A stretch of 64,000 bases of DNA from JAXLQL01 sp046331625. Its GTDB lineage: Bacteria > Acidobacteriota > Terriglobia > Bryobacterales > Bryobacteraceae. The stretch spans positions 186,001-250,000 of the forward strand of contig JAXLQL010000008.1 in NCBI GenBank assembly GCA_046331625.1. The letters run 5' to 3'. Shown here one piece after another: positions 28,463 to 36,541 of the stretch. Numbering within the stretch: the first letter of the stretch is position 1; each line of letters starts with the position of its first letter. A model generated the notes under the pieces. The model searched no databases. It was not told the origin of the DNA and saw nothing but the letters and a program-made list of their open reading frames with translations. Both the position numbers and the translations under genes were made by a program.

Positions 28463-28463
28463 G

Positions 28464-30773
28464 TTACGGCCAGTACATCAACTCGTTCGAGCCGAGCAAC
28501 GCCTGCGCGTACTCGACCCAGGCATCGCGGCCCAGCTTGCTGCCGGCCTTCGTGAGGAACGCCGTACCCAGTTCGATCTCGCGCGGTTTCGGCTCGCGAC
28601 TGAACACGCTCCGGTAGAGCGCGCGAATCCGATCTTCGCGTTGGGCGCCTGCGGTCTTGTCGGCCAGGTGGCTCGCCTGATAGCGCATCCATTCGCTGTT
28701 GAAAACGAACAATTGCTGCAATGGAGTGGTGGTCGCTTCGCGCGCGGGGCTGTGTTGATTGACGTCAGGAAAATCGAACAGCCGCAGCAACGCTTGCGGA
28801 CGTCCGCGGCTGATGCGTGCGTACACGGTACGCCGGGCCCCGTCTTTCGCATCGAGGTCTTGTGAGGGGCCACCCATCTTCAAGTCAAGCCGCTGGGCCG
28901 CGGCGAGCACCGTGTCGCGCCATGCTTCGATGTCGAGCCGCCGCGGATTCATGCGCCACAACCAGCGATTGGCCGGGTCGGCTTGATACGCCGTATCGAT
29001 ACCCGCACTGCGCTGACGGTACGCGGAGGACAGCATGATCTCGCGGTGGAGCCACCCGAGTGACCATCCGTTGGCGATGAATCGGGCCGCCAGATCGTCG
29101 AGCAATTCCGGGTGCGAAGGCTTCTCGCCTTGCGTGCCGAAATCGCTGGGGGTGCCAACCAAGGGCCGGCCAAAGTGCCAAGCCCAGACGCGATTCACCC
29201 AAACACGCGCGGCCAGTGGCGCGGCGTCGCCAAGGATCTTCTCCACCAGTTCGAGCCTGCCCGATCCGCGGCGGAATGGCTCCGGGTCGCCTTTGGAGAG
29301 TACGGTGAGGAATCGGCGCGGAACAATTTCGCCCGGTCTCGTGACATTGCCTCCGGCCCACACGGGCAGGTCACGCGGCGTGCCTGGCTTCAGATGGATC
29401 CAGGTGAGGGTGGGGTCCGATCCGTCGATCCACACGCCGCAATCGATCACGCCGTGCGCCATCGGGGTTTTCTCTTCCTTGAGCTTCGCGCGTAGCGCTG
29501 TGAGCTCTGCCTTGAGATCGGCGGCGACCGGGATCAGTTCCGGGCGGATGGTCTTCGTTTCGCTGAGCGGCGCGACGATGCCCTCCAGGCGATAGGCGCG
29601 TTCGAAGTCCCACATCAGGCGATCGGCCGCTTCGGGTTTCACGTCAACCACGGGGCGCTGCACCTGCCAGAGGCTCGCGAAAACGCCCGCGAGTGCGTGG
29701 TAGTCCTTGCTTGAGATGGCGTCGAACTTGTGATCGTGACAACGGGCGCAGGCGGCAGTGAGGCCGAGCAGCCCGCGCGATACGGCGTCCACGCGTTCGT
29801 CCCAATCGTCGGCGGCCAAGGTCTCGATCACGTCGGCGCCGAGACGGACATCCTTGTGATAGATGGGCGCGGTGCCGAGGTAACCAAGGGCGCGGAAGTC
29901 CTGGGGTTTCGCATTGGGAAGCAGGTCGGCGGCGAATTGCATGCGGAGGAAGCGGTCATAGGGCATGTCCGCATTCACCGCTTCGATCACCCAGTCTCGA
30001 TATCGCCACGAATTCGGGTACGGGCGGTTGGTAGCTTCGCTTGTGGGGTTGTCTTCGGCCCAGCGCGCTACATCGAGCCAGTAGCGTCCCCAGCGCTCGC
30101 CGTATTGCTTCGAGGCGAGCAGCTTTTCGATCAGCTTCGGATAGGCTTCCGGCGAGGCATCGCGGGCGAAAGCCTCCACTTCGTCATAGCTTGGCGGAAG
30201 GCCCACCAGATCGAAGTAGGCGCGCCGGATGAGCGTGCGCTTTTCGGCTTCCGGAGATGGCTTCAAGCCGTTTTCGGCGAGCTTGGCAAGAACAAATCTG
30301 TCGATCTTCGTGCGAGCCCAATCCGAGGGGGGAACTTCGTGCTCGCGAGCTGGTTGGAACGCCCACCAGCGGCGGCCCTTCTCGAAATCGATGCCTTTCT
30401 TGGCCGCCGGCGCTCCGGCGGACGTCCGCGGATCGGGCGCGCCCATTTCGATCCAGCGCTCGAAGTCGGCGATGGCGGTGTCGCCGAGCTTGCCTGTGGG
30501 CGGCATGCGCAATTGCGGATCGCCGTAGCGGATCGCCCTGATGATGCGGCTTTCGGCGGGTTTACTCGGAGCGATGGCCGGACCTGACCTGCCGCCCTGC
30601 CGCAGCGCATCGCGAGTATCGAGTGCGAGGCCGCCCATCGGCGATTTTGCCTTCGACGAATGGCAGGCGTAGCATTTCTCGGCAAGTACGGGCCGGATCT
30701 TTTTCTCAAACAGCTCGAGGCCGGGATCCTGTGCCAACGCGGTCGCCGCGAGCAACCAAGCGGTGCGTCTCAT
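28464..30773 (-). CDS. PSCyt1/DUF1549/DUF1553 (PSD1) cytochrome-type protein
   Basis: A 769-residue exported protein. The signal peptide (RTAWLLAATALAQ) is followed by a planctomycete-type cytochrome C domain with the heme motif C34-Y-A-C37-H38, then a DUF1549 domain (RFVLAKLAENGLKPSPEAEK, YGERWGRYWLDVARWAEDN) and a C-terminal DUF1553 domain (RVWVNRVWAWHFGRPLVGTP, HPELLDDLAARFIANGWSLG, ARISRGRPQALLRLFDFP). It follows the DUF1501 gene with an ATGA overlap at 30770-30773. Such pairs are abundant in Planctomycetes and Acidobacteria. They are suspected to act in polysaccharide oxidation, but no biochemical function is established. Confidence 0.9.
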   Translation of the reverse strand: MRRTAWLLAATALAQDPGLELFEKKIRPVLAEKCYACHSSKAKSPMGGLALDTRDALRQGGRSGPAIAPSKPAESRIIRAIRYGDPQLRMPPTGKLGDTAIADFERWIEMGAPDPRTSAGAPAAKKGIDFEKGRRWWAFQPAREHEVPPSDWARTKIDRFVLAKLAENGLKPSPEAEKRTLIRRAYFDLVGLPPSYDEVEAFARDASPEAYPKLIEKLLASKQYGERWGRYWLDVARWAEDNPTSEATNRPYPNSWRYRDWVIEAVNADMPYDRFLRMQFAADLLPNAKPQDFRALGYLGTAPIYHKDVRLGADVIETLAADDWDERVDAVSRGLLGLTAACARCHDHKFDAISSKDYHALAGVFASLWQVQRPVVDVKPEAADRLMWDFERAYRLEGIVAPLSETKTIRPELIPVAADLKAELTALRAKLKEEKTPMAHGVIDCGVWIDGSDPTLTWIHLKPGTPRDLPVWAGGNVTRPGEIVPRRFLTVLSKGDPEPFRRGSGRLELVEKILGDAAPLAARVWVNRVWAWHFGRPLVGTPSDFGTQGEKPSHPELLDDLAARFIANGWSLGWLHREIMLSSAYRQRSAGIDTAYQADPANRWLWRMNPRRLDIEAWRDTVLAAAQRLDLKMGGPSQDLDAKDGARRTVYARISRGRPQALLRLFDFPDVNQHSPAREATTTPLQQLFVFNSEWMRYQASHLADKTAGAQREDRIRALYRSVFSREPKPREIELGTAFLTKAGSKLGRDAWVEYAQALLGSNELMYWP

Positions 30774-32125
30774 GCCAGGATCTCCTTCACCACGCGGCCA
30801 TGCACATCAGTGAGCCGAAAGTCGCGGCCGGCGTAGCGATAGGTGAGGCGCTCGTGATCGATCCCGAGCTGATGGAGGATCGTCGCGTGAAGATCATGGA
30901 TGCTGACGCGATTCTCGACGGCTTGGAATCCGAAATCGTCAGTGGATCCGAACATCATGCCGCCTTGGACGCCGGCTCCAGCCAACCACATCGTGTAGCC
31001 GTAGGGATTGTGATCGCGGCCGTCGCCTGCCTCCGAAACCGGCGTGCGGCCGAACTCGCCGCCCCACACGACCAACGTTTCGTCCAGCAAGCCGCGGCGG
31101 CGCAAGTCGGAGATGAGCGCGGCGCAGGCTTGGTCCATGTCGGGGCAACGCTTGCGGAGGTTCTTCTCGATTTCCTTGTGGTCATCCCAGGGCTGTCCGG
31201 GACCATAGTAGACATGCACGTAGCGCACTCCGCGCTCCACCAGGCGGCGCGCGAGCAGGCAGCCATTGGCGAAAGGCGTGGAGCCGTACTCTTCGCGAAT
31301 CTTCACGGGCTCCTTGGCTACGTCAAAAACGCCGAGCGCATCGAACTGCATGCGATAGGCCGTCTCCATCGCTTGAATGCGGCCTTCGAGGAAAGCGTCA
31401 GGCCCCGTTGCGTCGAGGTGTTCCCGATTCAATTGCTGCATGAGATCCACCTGCATTCGTTGCGCTGATGGATCGAGCATGCCGTTCCGCAGATAGCGAA
31501 TCATCTTCTCCGGATCGGCTTCGCTGTTGTTCAGATGCGTGCCCTGATATTCGGCGGGAAGGAAACCGGCTCGCCACAGGCCGCTGCCGATCGGCGAAGG
31601 ATTGAGCGCCACGAAGCCCGGCAAGTTCTCGTTCTCCGTTCCTAGCCCGTAGTTGATCCAGGCGCCCATCGAAGGGCGATTCGCCGCGATGTTTCCCGAG
31701 TGGATCAGATTGCGCGCCGGCGTGTGTGTGGGGTTGAACGTGTACATCGAGCGAATCACGCACAACTCGTTCGCTTGCGTAGCGAGATTCGGAAGCAACT
31801 CGCTGATGTCGATGCCACCGCGGCCGTATTTGGCGAACTTCAGGGTGGAGGGCAGGAGGCCGCCGGTGAGGCGTTCCGTGCGCAGGTTGACGCTGTCGGG
31901 CCGCTGGCCGGCGTGTTTGGCGAGCACCGGCTTGGGATCGAACATGTCGATGTGCGAAGGTCCGCCGGTGAGGAAGAGAAAGATGACGTGTTTGGCTTTG
32001 GCCGCGAAATGCGACCCGCGAACTGAGGCTTGCGCGGGCGCGAGCATTCCCGCGAGTCCGATCGACCCGAGGCCTCCGCACAGCGATTCGACGAACGAGC
32101 GGCGCGACAGACAAGGGCGACTCAT
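30770..32125 (-). CDS. DUF1501 domain-containing protein, Tat-exported
   Basis: 451 residues of the DUF1501 (alkaline-phosphatase-like/sulfatase-fold) family. The ATG at 32125 begins a twin-arginine signal (CLSRRSFVESLCGGLGSIGL); the longer upstream frame adds residues with no family resemblance and runs into thiC. Family stretches include HVIFLFLTGGPSHIDMFDPK, NYGLGTENENLPGFVALNP, QPWDDHKEIEKNLRKRCPDM, LVVWGGEFGRTPVSEAGDGR, DHNPYGYTMWLAGAGV and LHATILHQLGIDHERLTYRY. It is coupled to the PSD1 gene. In most such pairs the PSD1 gene comes first; here DUF1501 is upstream. Confidence 0.9.
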   Translation of the reverse strand: MSRPCLSRRSFVESLCGGLGSIGLAGMLAPAQASVRGSHFAAKAKHVIFLFLTGGPSHIDMFDPKPVLAKHAGQRPDSVNLRTERLTGGLLPSTLKFAKYGRGGIDISELLPNLATQANELCVIRSMYTFNPTHTPARNLIHSGNIAANRPSMGAWINYGLGTENENLPGFVALNPSPIGSGLWRAGFLPAEYQGTHLNNSEADPEKMIRYLRNGMLDPSAQRMQVDLMQQLNREHLDATGPDAFLEGRIQAMETAYRMQFDALGVFDVAKEPVKIREEYGSTPFANGCLLARRLVERGVRYVHVYYGPGQPWDDHKEIEKNLRKRCPDMDQACAALISDLRRRGLLDETLVVWGGEFGRTPVSEAGDGRDHNPYGYTMWLAGAGVQGGMMFGSTDDFGFQAVENRVSIHDLHATILHQLGIDHERLTYRYAGRDFRLTDVHGRVVKEILA

Positions 32126-32173
32126 GGGATCGCTTCCATTGTAATCGCGGCAGGCTAAACTGAGTTCATAACC
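32126..32173. promoter_or_regulatory. Short divergent intergenic region, DUF1501 / thiC
   Basis: Only 48 nt separate the divergent starts. TACAAT on the minus strand lies 12 nt before the DUF1501 ATG, and TAAACT (32156-32161) lies 12 nt before the thiC ATG. There is no room for a TPP riboswitch. Confidence 0.4.
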
Positions 32174-33541
32174 ATGAATCGAGCCGAATACGTCGCTACT
32201 CGTGCGTCCGATGCGATCCGGACGCAGCTTTCTTACGCGCGCCGAGGCATGATCACGCCGGAGATGGAATTCGTCGCGCGGCGCGAGCATTTGCCCGCGG
32301 AAACCGTACGATCCGAAGTGGCTCGCGGGCGCTTGATCATCCCGGCCAACTGGAAGCACACGGCCCTCGAGCCCATGTGCATCGGCGTGGCGTCAAAGTG
32401 CAAGATCAATGCCAACATCGGAAACTCATCCACCACTTCCGATATCGAAGGCGAGCTCGAGAAGCTCCGATACTCGGTGAAGTATGGCGCCGATACGGTG
32501 ATGGATCTGTCGACGGGCGGCGACATCCCGCGAATTCGCAAGGCGATCATCGAGCACTCGCCGGTTCCGATCGGCACGGTGCCGATCTACGAGGCGCTTT
32601 CGCGCGTGCGCCGCGTGGAGGATTTGAACATTGGCGTGATGCTCGAGGTGATCGAAGAGCAGGCCGAACAGGGCGTGGACTACATGACGATCCACGCAGG
32701 CGTGCTGGTGCAATACGTGCCGCTGACCACCAAACGCATCACCGGAATCGTGTCGCGCGGCGGGTCGATTCTTGCCGAGTGGATGGTGAAGAACCACAAG
32801 CAGAACTTCCTCTACGAGCATTTCGACGAGATCTGCAAGATCTTCCAAAAACACGATGTCAGCTTTTCGTTGGGCGACGGGCTGCGGCCGGGCTGCCTGG
32901 CGGACGCGAGCGACGAGGCGCAGTTCGCGGAACTGAAGACGCTCGGCGAGTTGACGCGCAAAGCGTGGGATCACGATGTTCAGGTGATGATCGAGGGACC
33001 GGGCCACGTTCCGATGGATCAGATCCAGATGCAGGTGGAAAAGGAAAGGGAGATGTGCTTCGAGGCGCCCTTCTACACGCTGGGCCCGCTGGTGACCGAT
33101 TTCGCGCCGGGCTACGATCACATCACGTCAGCGATCGGAGCGGCGATGATCGGCTGGTACGGAGCTTCGATGTTGTGCTACGTGACCCCGAAGGAGCACC
33201 TTGGGCTGCCGAACAAAGAAGACGTGAAGCAGGGGATCATCGCCTACAAGATCGCTGCGCATGCGGCCGACGTTGCGCGGCACCGGCCGGGAGCGCGGGA
33301 TCGCGATGATGAACTGAGCCGCGCGCGTTACCGCTTCGATTGGAAGAAGCAGTTCGAGTTGGCGCTCGATCCGGAGACGGCGCAGGCGTATCATGACGAG
33401 ACATTGCCGCAGGAAGGCTTCAAGGATGCGCATTTCTGCTCGATGTGCGGGCCGAAATTTTGTTCGATGAACATTTCGTCGAAGGTGGAATCGTTCACGA
33501 TGGCCGAAGCCGAAGAGGTGCTGGTGCAAGTGAAGGGGTGA
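32174..33541 (+). CDS. thiC: Phosphomethylpyrimidine synthase ThiC
   Basis: A 455-residue radical-SAM enzyme converting 5-aminoimidazole ribotide to HMP-phosphate in thiamine biosynthesis. Family landmarks include KINANIGNSSTTSD, GADTVMDLSTGGDIPRIRKA, PVPIGTVPIYEAL, DYMTIHAGV, SFSLGDGLRPGCLADA, EGPGHVPMDQIQ and FYTLGPLVTDFAPGYDHI. The C-terminal 4Fe-4S motif is C422-S-M-C425-G-P-K-F-C430, the CxxCxxxxC pattern specific to ThiC. It is the short form that lacks the N-terminal ThiC-associated domain of the ~630-residue enzymes. No TPP riboswitch fits in the 48-nt upstream gap, and no other thi genes are nearby. Confidence 0.97.
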   Translation: MNRAEYVATRASDAIRTQLSYARRGMITPEMEFVARREHLPAETVRSEVARGRLIIPANWKHTALEPMCIGVASKCKINANIGNSSTTSDIEGELEKLRYSVKYGADTVMDLSTGGDIPRIRKAIIEHSPVPIGTVPIYEALSRVRRVEDLNIGVMLEVIEEQAEQGVDYMTIHAGVLVQYVPLTTKRITGIVSRGGSILAEWMVKNHKQNFLYEHFDEICKIFQKHDVSFSLGDGLRPGCLADASDEAQFAELKTLGELTRKAWDHDVQVMIEGPGHVPMDQIQMQVEKEREMCFEAPFYTLGPLVTDFAPGYDHITSAIGAAMIGWYGASMLCYVTPKEHLGLPNKEDVKQGIIAYKIAAHAADVARHRPGARDRDDELSRARYRFDWKKQFELALDPETAQAYHDETLPQEGFKDAHFCSMCGPKFCSMNISSKVESFTMAEAEEVLVQVKG

Positions 33542-33600
33542 ACTCTGAAGCAGGAGCTCGGAAGTCTGCTGCAGAGTAGCTTCAGAGTTCGCTTCAGAGT
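33542..33600 (+). repeat. 59-nt direct repeat R1
   Basis: First of three copies, starting right after the thiC stop. The ends are inverted (ACTCTGAAGC and GCTTCAGAGT). An inner AGCAG/CTGCT pair and the segment GGAGCTCGGAAGTCTGCTG are identical in all copies. The last 10 nt repeat GCTTCAGAGT again. The final T forms the first base of a TATAAT box for the next gene. Confidence 0.85.
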
Positions 33601-33605
33601 ATAAT
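33600..33605 (+). promoter_or_regulatory. -10 box TATAAT at the edge of repeat R1
   Basis: Perfect TATAAT ending 7 nt before the GTG at 33613. Its first base is the last base of repeat R1. No good -35 is seen. The arrangement predicts a leaderless message for the AlbA_2 regulator. Confidence 0.5.
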
Positions 33606-33612
33606 TCGGGAG

Positions 33613-34960
33613 GTGAAGATTTCGGACCTGTTTTCCGGGCACGAAGGAAAGACTCTCGAATTCAAGCGAGATTTGTCCTCGCCGGAGCGCGTATTGGCGA
33701 CGATCGTGGCTTTTGCCAATACTGCCGGAGGGACACTCGTGATCGGTCTGCAGGATGCGACGAAGGACGCCGTTGGAGTGTCCGATGTGCTGGCTGCCGA
33801 ACTCCAGTTGGCGAACATGATCTCGGATTCGATTCAGCCGATGGTGATTCCCTCGATCGAGGTCATGCCGTGGCGAGAAACGCAATTGTTGGATGATTCG
33901 CGTTTCGGAAAGCAGCACGAGGCCTCACTTTCTCAAACGGCTGGGGCAGGAGAGGGGAACCTTCGTACGAGTCGGATCGAGCAATCGCAGCGCTGACCGG
34001 GCACAGATCCAGGAGATGAGCCGGCGCTGGCCGAATGATCCCTACGATGAGCAGCCGCTGCCGCAATTGCGCGCCGACGAGCTCGACGTGAAGGCAGCGG
34101 CCGAAGCGTATGGGCGGAAGATGACCGCCGAGACATTGCGGACTCTGCAACTCACCACGCGTTACCAAGGTCAAACCGTGCCGACGATCGGTGGGGTGCT
34201 TTTGTTCGGCAAAGAACGTTTGAACCACTTTCCCGATTCTTGGATCCACGCCGGGCGTTTTCGGGGATCGGACAAGTCCCGGATCATCGACTCCCAGGAG
34301 ATCAAAGGACGCCTGCTGCGGATGCCGTTCGATGCCGAGAGCTTCGCGCGGAAGCATCTGTTCAAGGAAACCGTGATCGATGCGATAACCAATCGCGACG
34401 AGTGGACGGTTCCGTTCGTGGCCCTCCGCGAGGCGCTCATCAATGCTGTCGTGCATGCCGACTACGCCGAAGCCGGAGGACCCATCCGGCTGGCCATCTT
34501 CGACGACCGGATCGAGGTGGAGAACCCCGGAATCCTGCCATTGGGCCTGACGGTCGAAGAGATCCGCCGGGGACTATCGAAGTTGAGAAACCGGGTCATC
34601 GGCAGGGCTTTCCATCATCTCAAGCTGATCGAGCAATGGGGCTCCGGAATCCAACGCATGAACAACGCCTGCGAGGCTGCCGGACTGCCTCCGCCCGTTT
34701 TCGAGGAGCTCGGCAACCGCTTCCGGGTTACGTTCGCCACTTCACGGGAGGCGCCCTTGCGCGTCGACGCGAAAGAACGGGCGATTCTCAAAGCGCTCAA
34801 CGACGGCCGCGGGCGATCGACAGCACAGATCGCCAAAGCGGTTGCGCTTTCGCCGCGGGCGACGCGAAGCCGTTTGGCCGATCTGGTGGAGCGCGGCTTG
34901 GTAACCGAACGCGGCAGTGGGCCGAACGACCCGCGCAAGCTCTACTATCGCACTGGTTGA
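33613..34960 (+). pseudogene. AlbA_2 (Schlafen-like) / HATPase_c_4 putative transcriptional regulator, frameshifted
   Basis: The first frame (33613-33996) encodes the AlbA_2 DNA-binding domain (MKISDLFSGHEGKTLEFKRD, IVAFANTAGGTLVIGLQDA) and breaks near 33892 after MPWRETQLL. The homology resumes in another frame from 33893: RVSESSTRPHFLKRLGQERG and TFVRVGSSNRSADR. Then come the ATPase-like domain (FVALREALINAVVHADYAEA, RIEVENPGILPLGLT, LIEQWGSGIQRMNNACEAAG) and a C-terminal winged helix (RSTAQIAKAVALSPRATRSR, LADLVERGLVTERG). A single extra base (TTG TTG G-ATG) explains the break. The ATG at 33893 could restart translation, giving a split protein. It is bounded by repeats R1 and R2. Function unknown. 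Confidence 0.8.
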
Positions 34961-34963
34961 GAG

Positions 34964-35022
34964 ACTCTGAAGCAGGAGCTCGGAAGTCTGCTGCAGAGTA
35001 GCTTCAGAGCATTCTTCAGAGT
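34964..35022 (+). repeat. 59-nt direct repeat R2
   Basis: Second copy, beginning 3 nt after the AlbA_2 gene stop. It is identical to R1 over the first 46 nt, including the ACTCTGAAGC start. It then differs by a few bases (GAGCATT in place of GAGTTCG) before the closing CTTCAGAGT. Confidence 0.85.
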
Positions 35023-35133
35023 TCCGTTCTCCGTGCCGGGCTCCGCTCTCGCCATGTTCGCCGACACGGTGCGATTCCGATCCATCTTCGCCGCTTCGAA
35101 CTCGAGCGCCCTCGCTACTGCGCCCGTTGAGGA
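35023..35133 (-). pseudogene. Duplicated, decayed 3' end of the CNNM/CBS gene
   Basis: The minus strand reads EFEAAKMDRNRTVSANMARA EPGTEN, matching the true gene end AFEVAEMDRNRIVRVRVVRA EPVAEN at 35193-35280. On DNA, GGCTCCGCTCTC and CGATCCATCT are shared with the same spacing. The segment lies exactly between repeats R2 and R3. Confidence 0.65.
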
Positions 35134-35192
35134 ACTCTGAAGCAGGAGCTCGGAAGTCTGCTGCAGAGTAGCTTCAGAGTATCCTTCAGAGT
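35134..35192 (+). repeat. 59-nt direct repeat R3
   Basis: Third copy, with the same first 46 nt and a variable GAGTATC before the closing CTTCAGAGT. It abuts the stop codon of the CNNM/CBS gene at 35193. Confidence 0.85.
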
Positions 35193-36536
35193 TCAATTTT
35201 CAGCCACCGGCTCCGCTCTCACGACTCTCACGCGTACGATGCGGTTGCGATCCATCTCGGCGACTTCGAACGCGAGCATACCCTCGACGACCCGATCGCC
35301 CGTTTTGGGTATGACGCCGAGCCGAAACAGGATGAAGCCGGCGAGCGTTTCGAAGCCCGCGTTGGTGGGCAGTTCGATGAGATAGTGCTTCTCGAGGTCG
35401 CGAATGGTCGTGGAGCCTTCGAGATCGAGTTCGTCCCAATCGAGCGGCAGCGGAGGCAGCTTTACGTCGTGCTCGTCTTCGATCTCGCCGAAGACCTGCT
35501 CGAGAGAATCCTCGAGCGTCACCACTCCGGTGACACTGCCGAACTCGTCTACCACGAACGCCATGTGCGAGCCCGAGTGGCGAAACATGTCGATGAGTTG
35601 CGTGACAGGCTTGGTTTCCGGAACCACCGGCGGCTGGCGCAACAGACGCTTCAACTCGAATCGCGGCGAGGGAAGCCGATTCTCGCGGCTGTAGCGGCGT
35701 TGCTGCCACACATCGAGCAAGTCCTTCGCGTAGACGATGCCGACCAGATGTTCCTTTCCGCGCTCGTAGATCGGCAAACGCGAGTACTTGTTCTCGTGGA
35801 ACAGCCTGAGCAAATCGTCGAGCGACGAATCAGCCGGCGCCGAAACCACCGAGTTGCGCGGCGTCATGATCTCGCGAGTGGCGAGATCGCGCAGCTCCAG
35901 GATGCGCAGCAGCGAGCCTTCTTCGAACGATTCGAGCTGCGCATGCTTGTGCGCCGCCGAAATGATGAACTTGAGCTCCTCGGCCGAGTGCCCAGCGGCG
36001 TGCGAATCACCGCGAAGCCCCAGCACACGGGAGATGGCGGCAGCCGACCGCTCGATGACGTTGACGAACGGACCCGCAACGTGCGCGAAAAACAGAATCG
36101 GAGGCGCCAACAGCACGGCGATCCGGTCGGCCTTTTCGATGGCGAGATTCTTCGGCACCACTTCGCCGAAGACGATGTGCAGGTAGCTGACGATCACGAA
36201 CGCGACCGCGAAGCAAATCCCGGCCAGTACACCGTGCCATGGCTCGGGCACCTGAAAGTGCAAGATGTGGAACAGGAACTCCTTGAGCGTCTCCTCGCCC
36301 GCCCACCCGAGTCCGAGTCCAGCGCACGTCAGGCCGAGTTGCATCACCGAGAGGAACTTCTCCGGGTTGGCGAGCAAGTCGAGCGCGGCCTTGGCGCCGG
36401 AGTTGCCCTCATCGGCCATGTGCTTCAAGCGCGATTGCCGCACCGACAGCAATGACGCTTCGGCCGCCGCGAGAAACGCGTTGATGACGATGATCAGGCC
36501 GACGAGGAGGAATCGATATCCTATGGGAAGGTCCAC
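35193..36536 (-). CDS. Hemolysin-family CNNM (DUF21) / CBS-pair / CorC_HlyC protein
   Basis: 447 residues. The N-terminal DUF21/CNNM membrane domain (RFLLVGLIIVINAFLAAAEA, SVMQLGLTCAGLGLGWAGEE, AFVIVSYLHIVFGEVVPKNL) belongs to the putative Mg/Co exporter family. A CBS pair follows (ATREIMTPRNSVVSAP, RLPIYERGKEHLVGIVYAKD, HMAFVVDEFGSVTGVVTLED), then a CorC_HlyC domain ending in MDRNRIVRVRVVRAEP. The GTG at 36536 is only 5 nt from the divergent TTG of the acylase gene, so both starts are uncertain and the promoters must overlap coding DNA. The 3' end has been duplicated downstream. Confidence 0.92.
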   Translation of the reverse strand: MDLPIGYRFLLVGLIIVINAFLAAAEASLLSVRQSRLKHMADEGNSGAKAALDLLANPEKFLSVMQLGLTCAGLGLGWAGEETLKEFLFHILHFQVPEPWHGVLAGICFAVAFVIVSYLHIVFGEVVPKNLAIEKADRIAVLLAPPILFFAHVAGPFVNVIERSAAAISRVLGLRGDSHAAGHSAEELKFIISAAHKHAQLESFEEGSLLRILELRDLATREIMTPRNSVVSAPADSSLDDLLRLFHENKYSRLPIYERGKEHLVGIVYAKDLLDVWQQRRYSRENRLPSPRFELKRLLRQPPVVPETKPVTQLIDMFRHSGSHMAFVVDEFGSVTGVVTLEDSLEQVFGEIEDEHDVKLPPLPLDWDELDLEGSTTIRDLEKHYLIELPTNAGFETLAGFILFRLGVIPKTGDRVVEGMLAFEVAEMDRNRIVRVRVVRAEPVAEN

Positions 36537-36541
36537 AGAAG

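Noticed and set aside
33542..35192. 59-nt repeats as integron attC sites
   Set aside because: The length and post-stop position are suggestive, but the repeats lack the GTTRRRY core and its complementary RYYYAAC, and no integrase is present.
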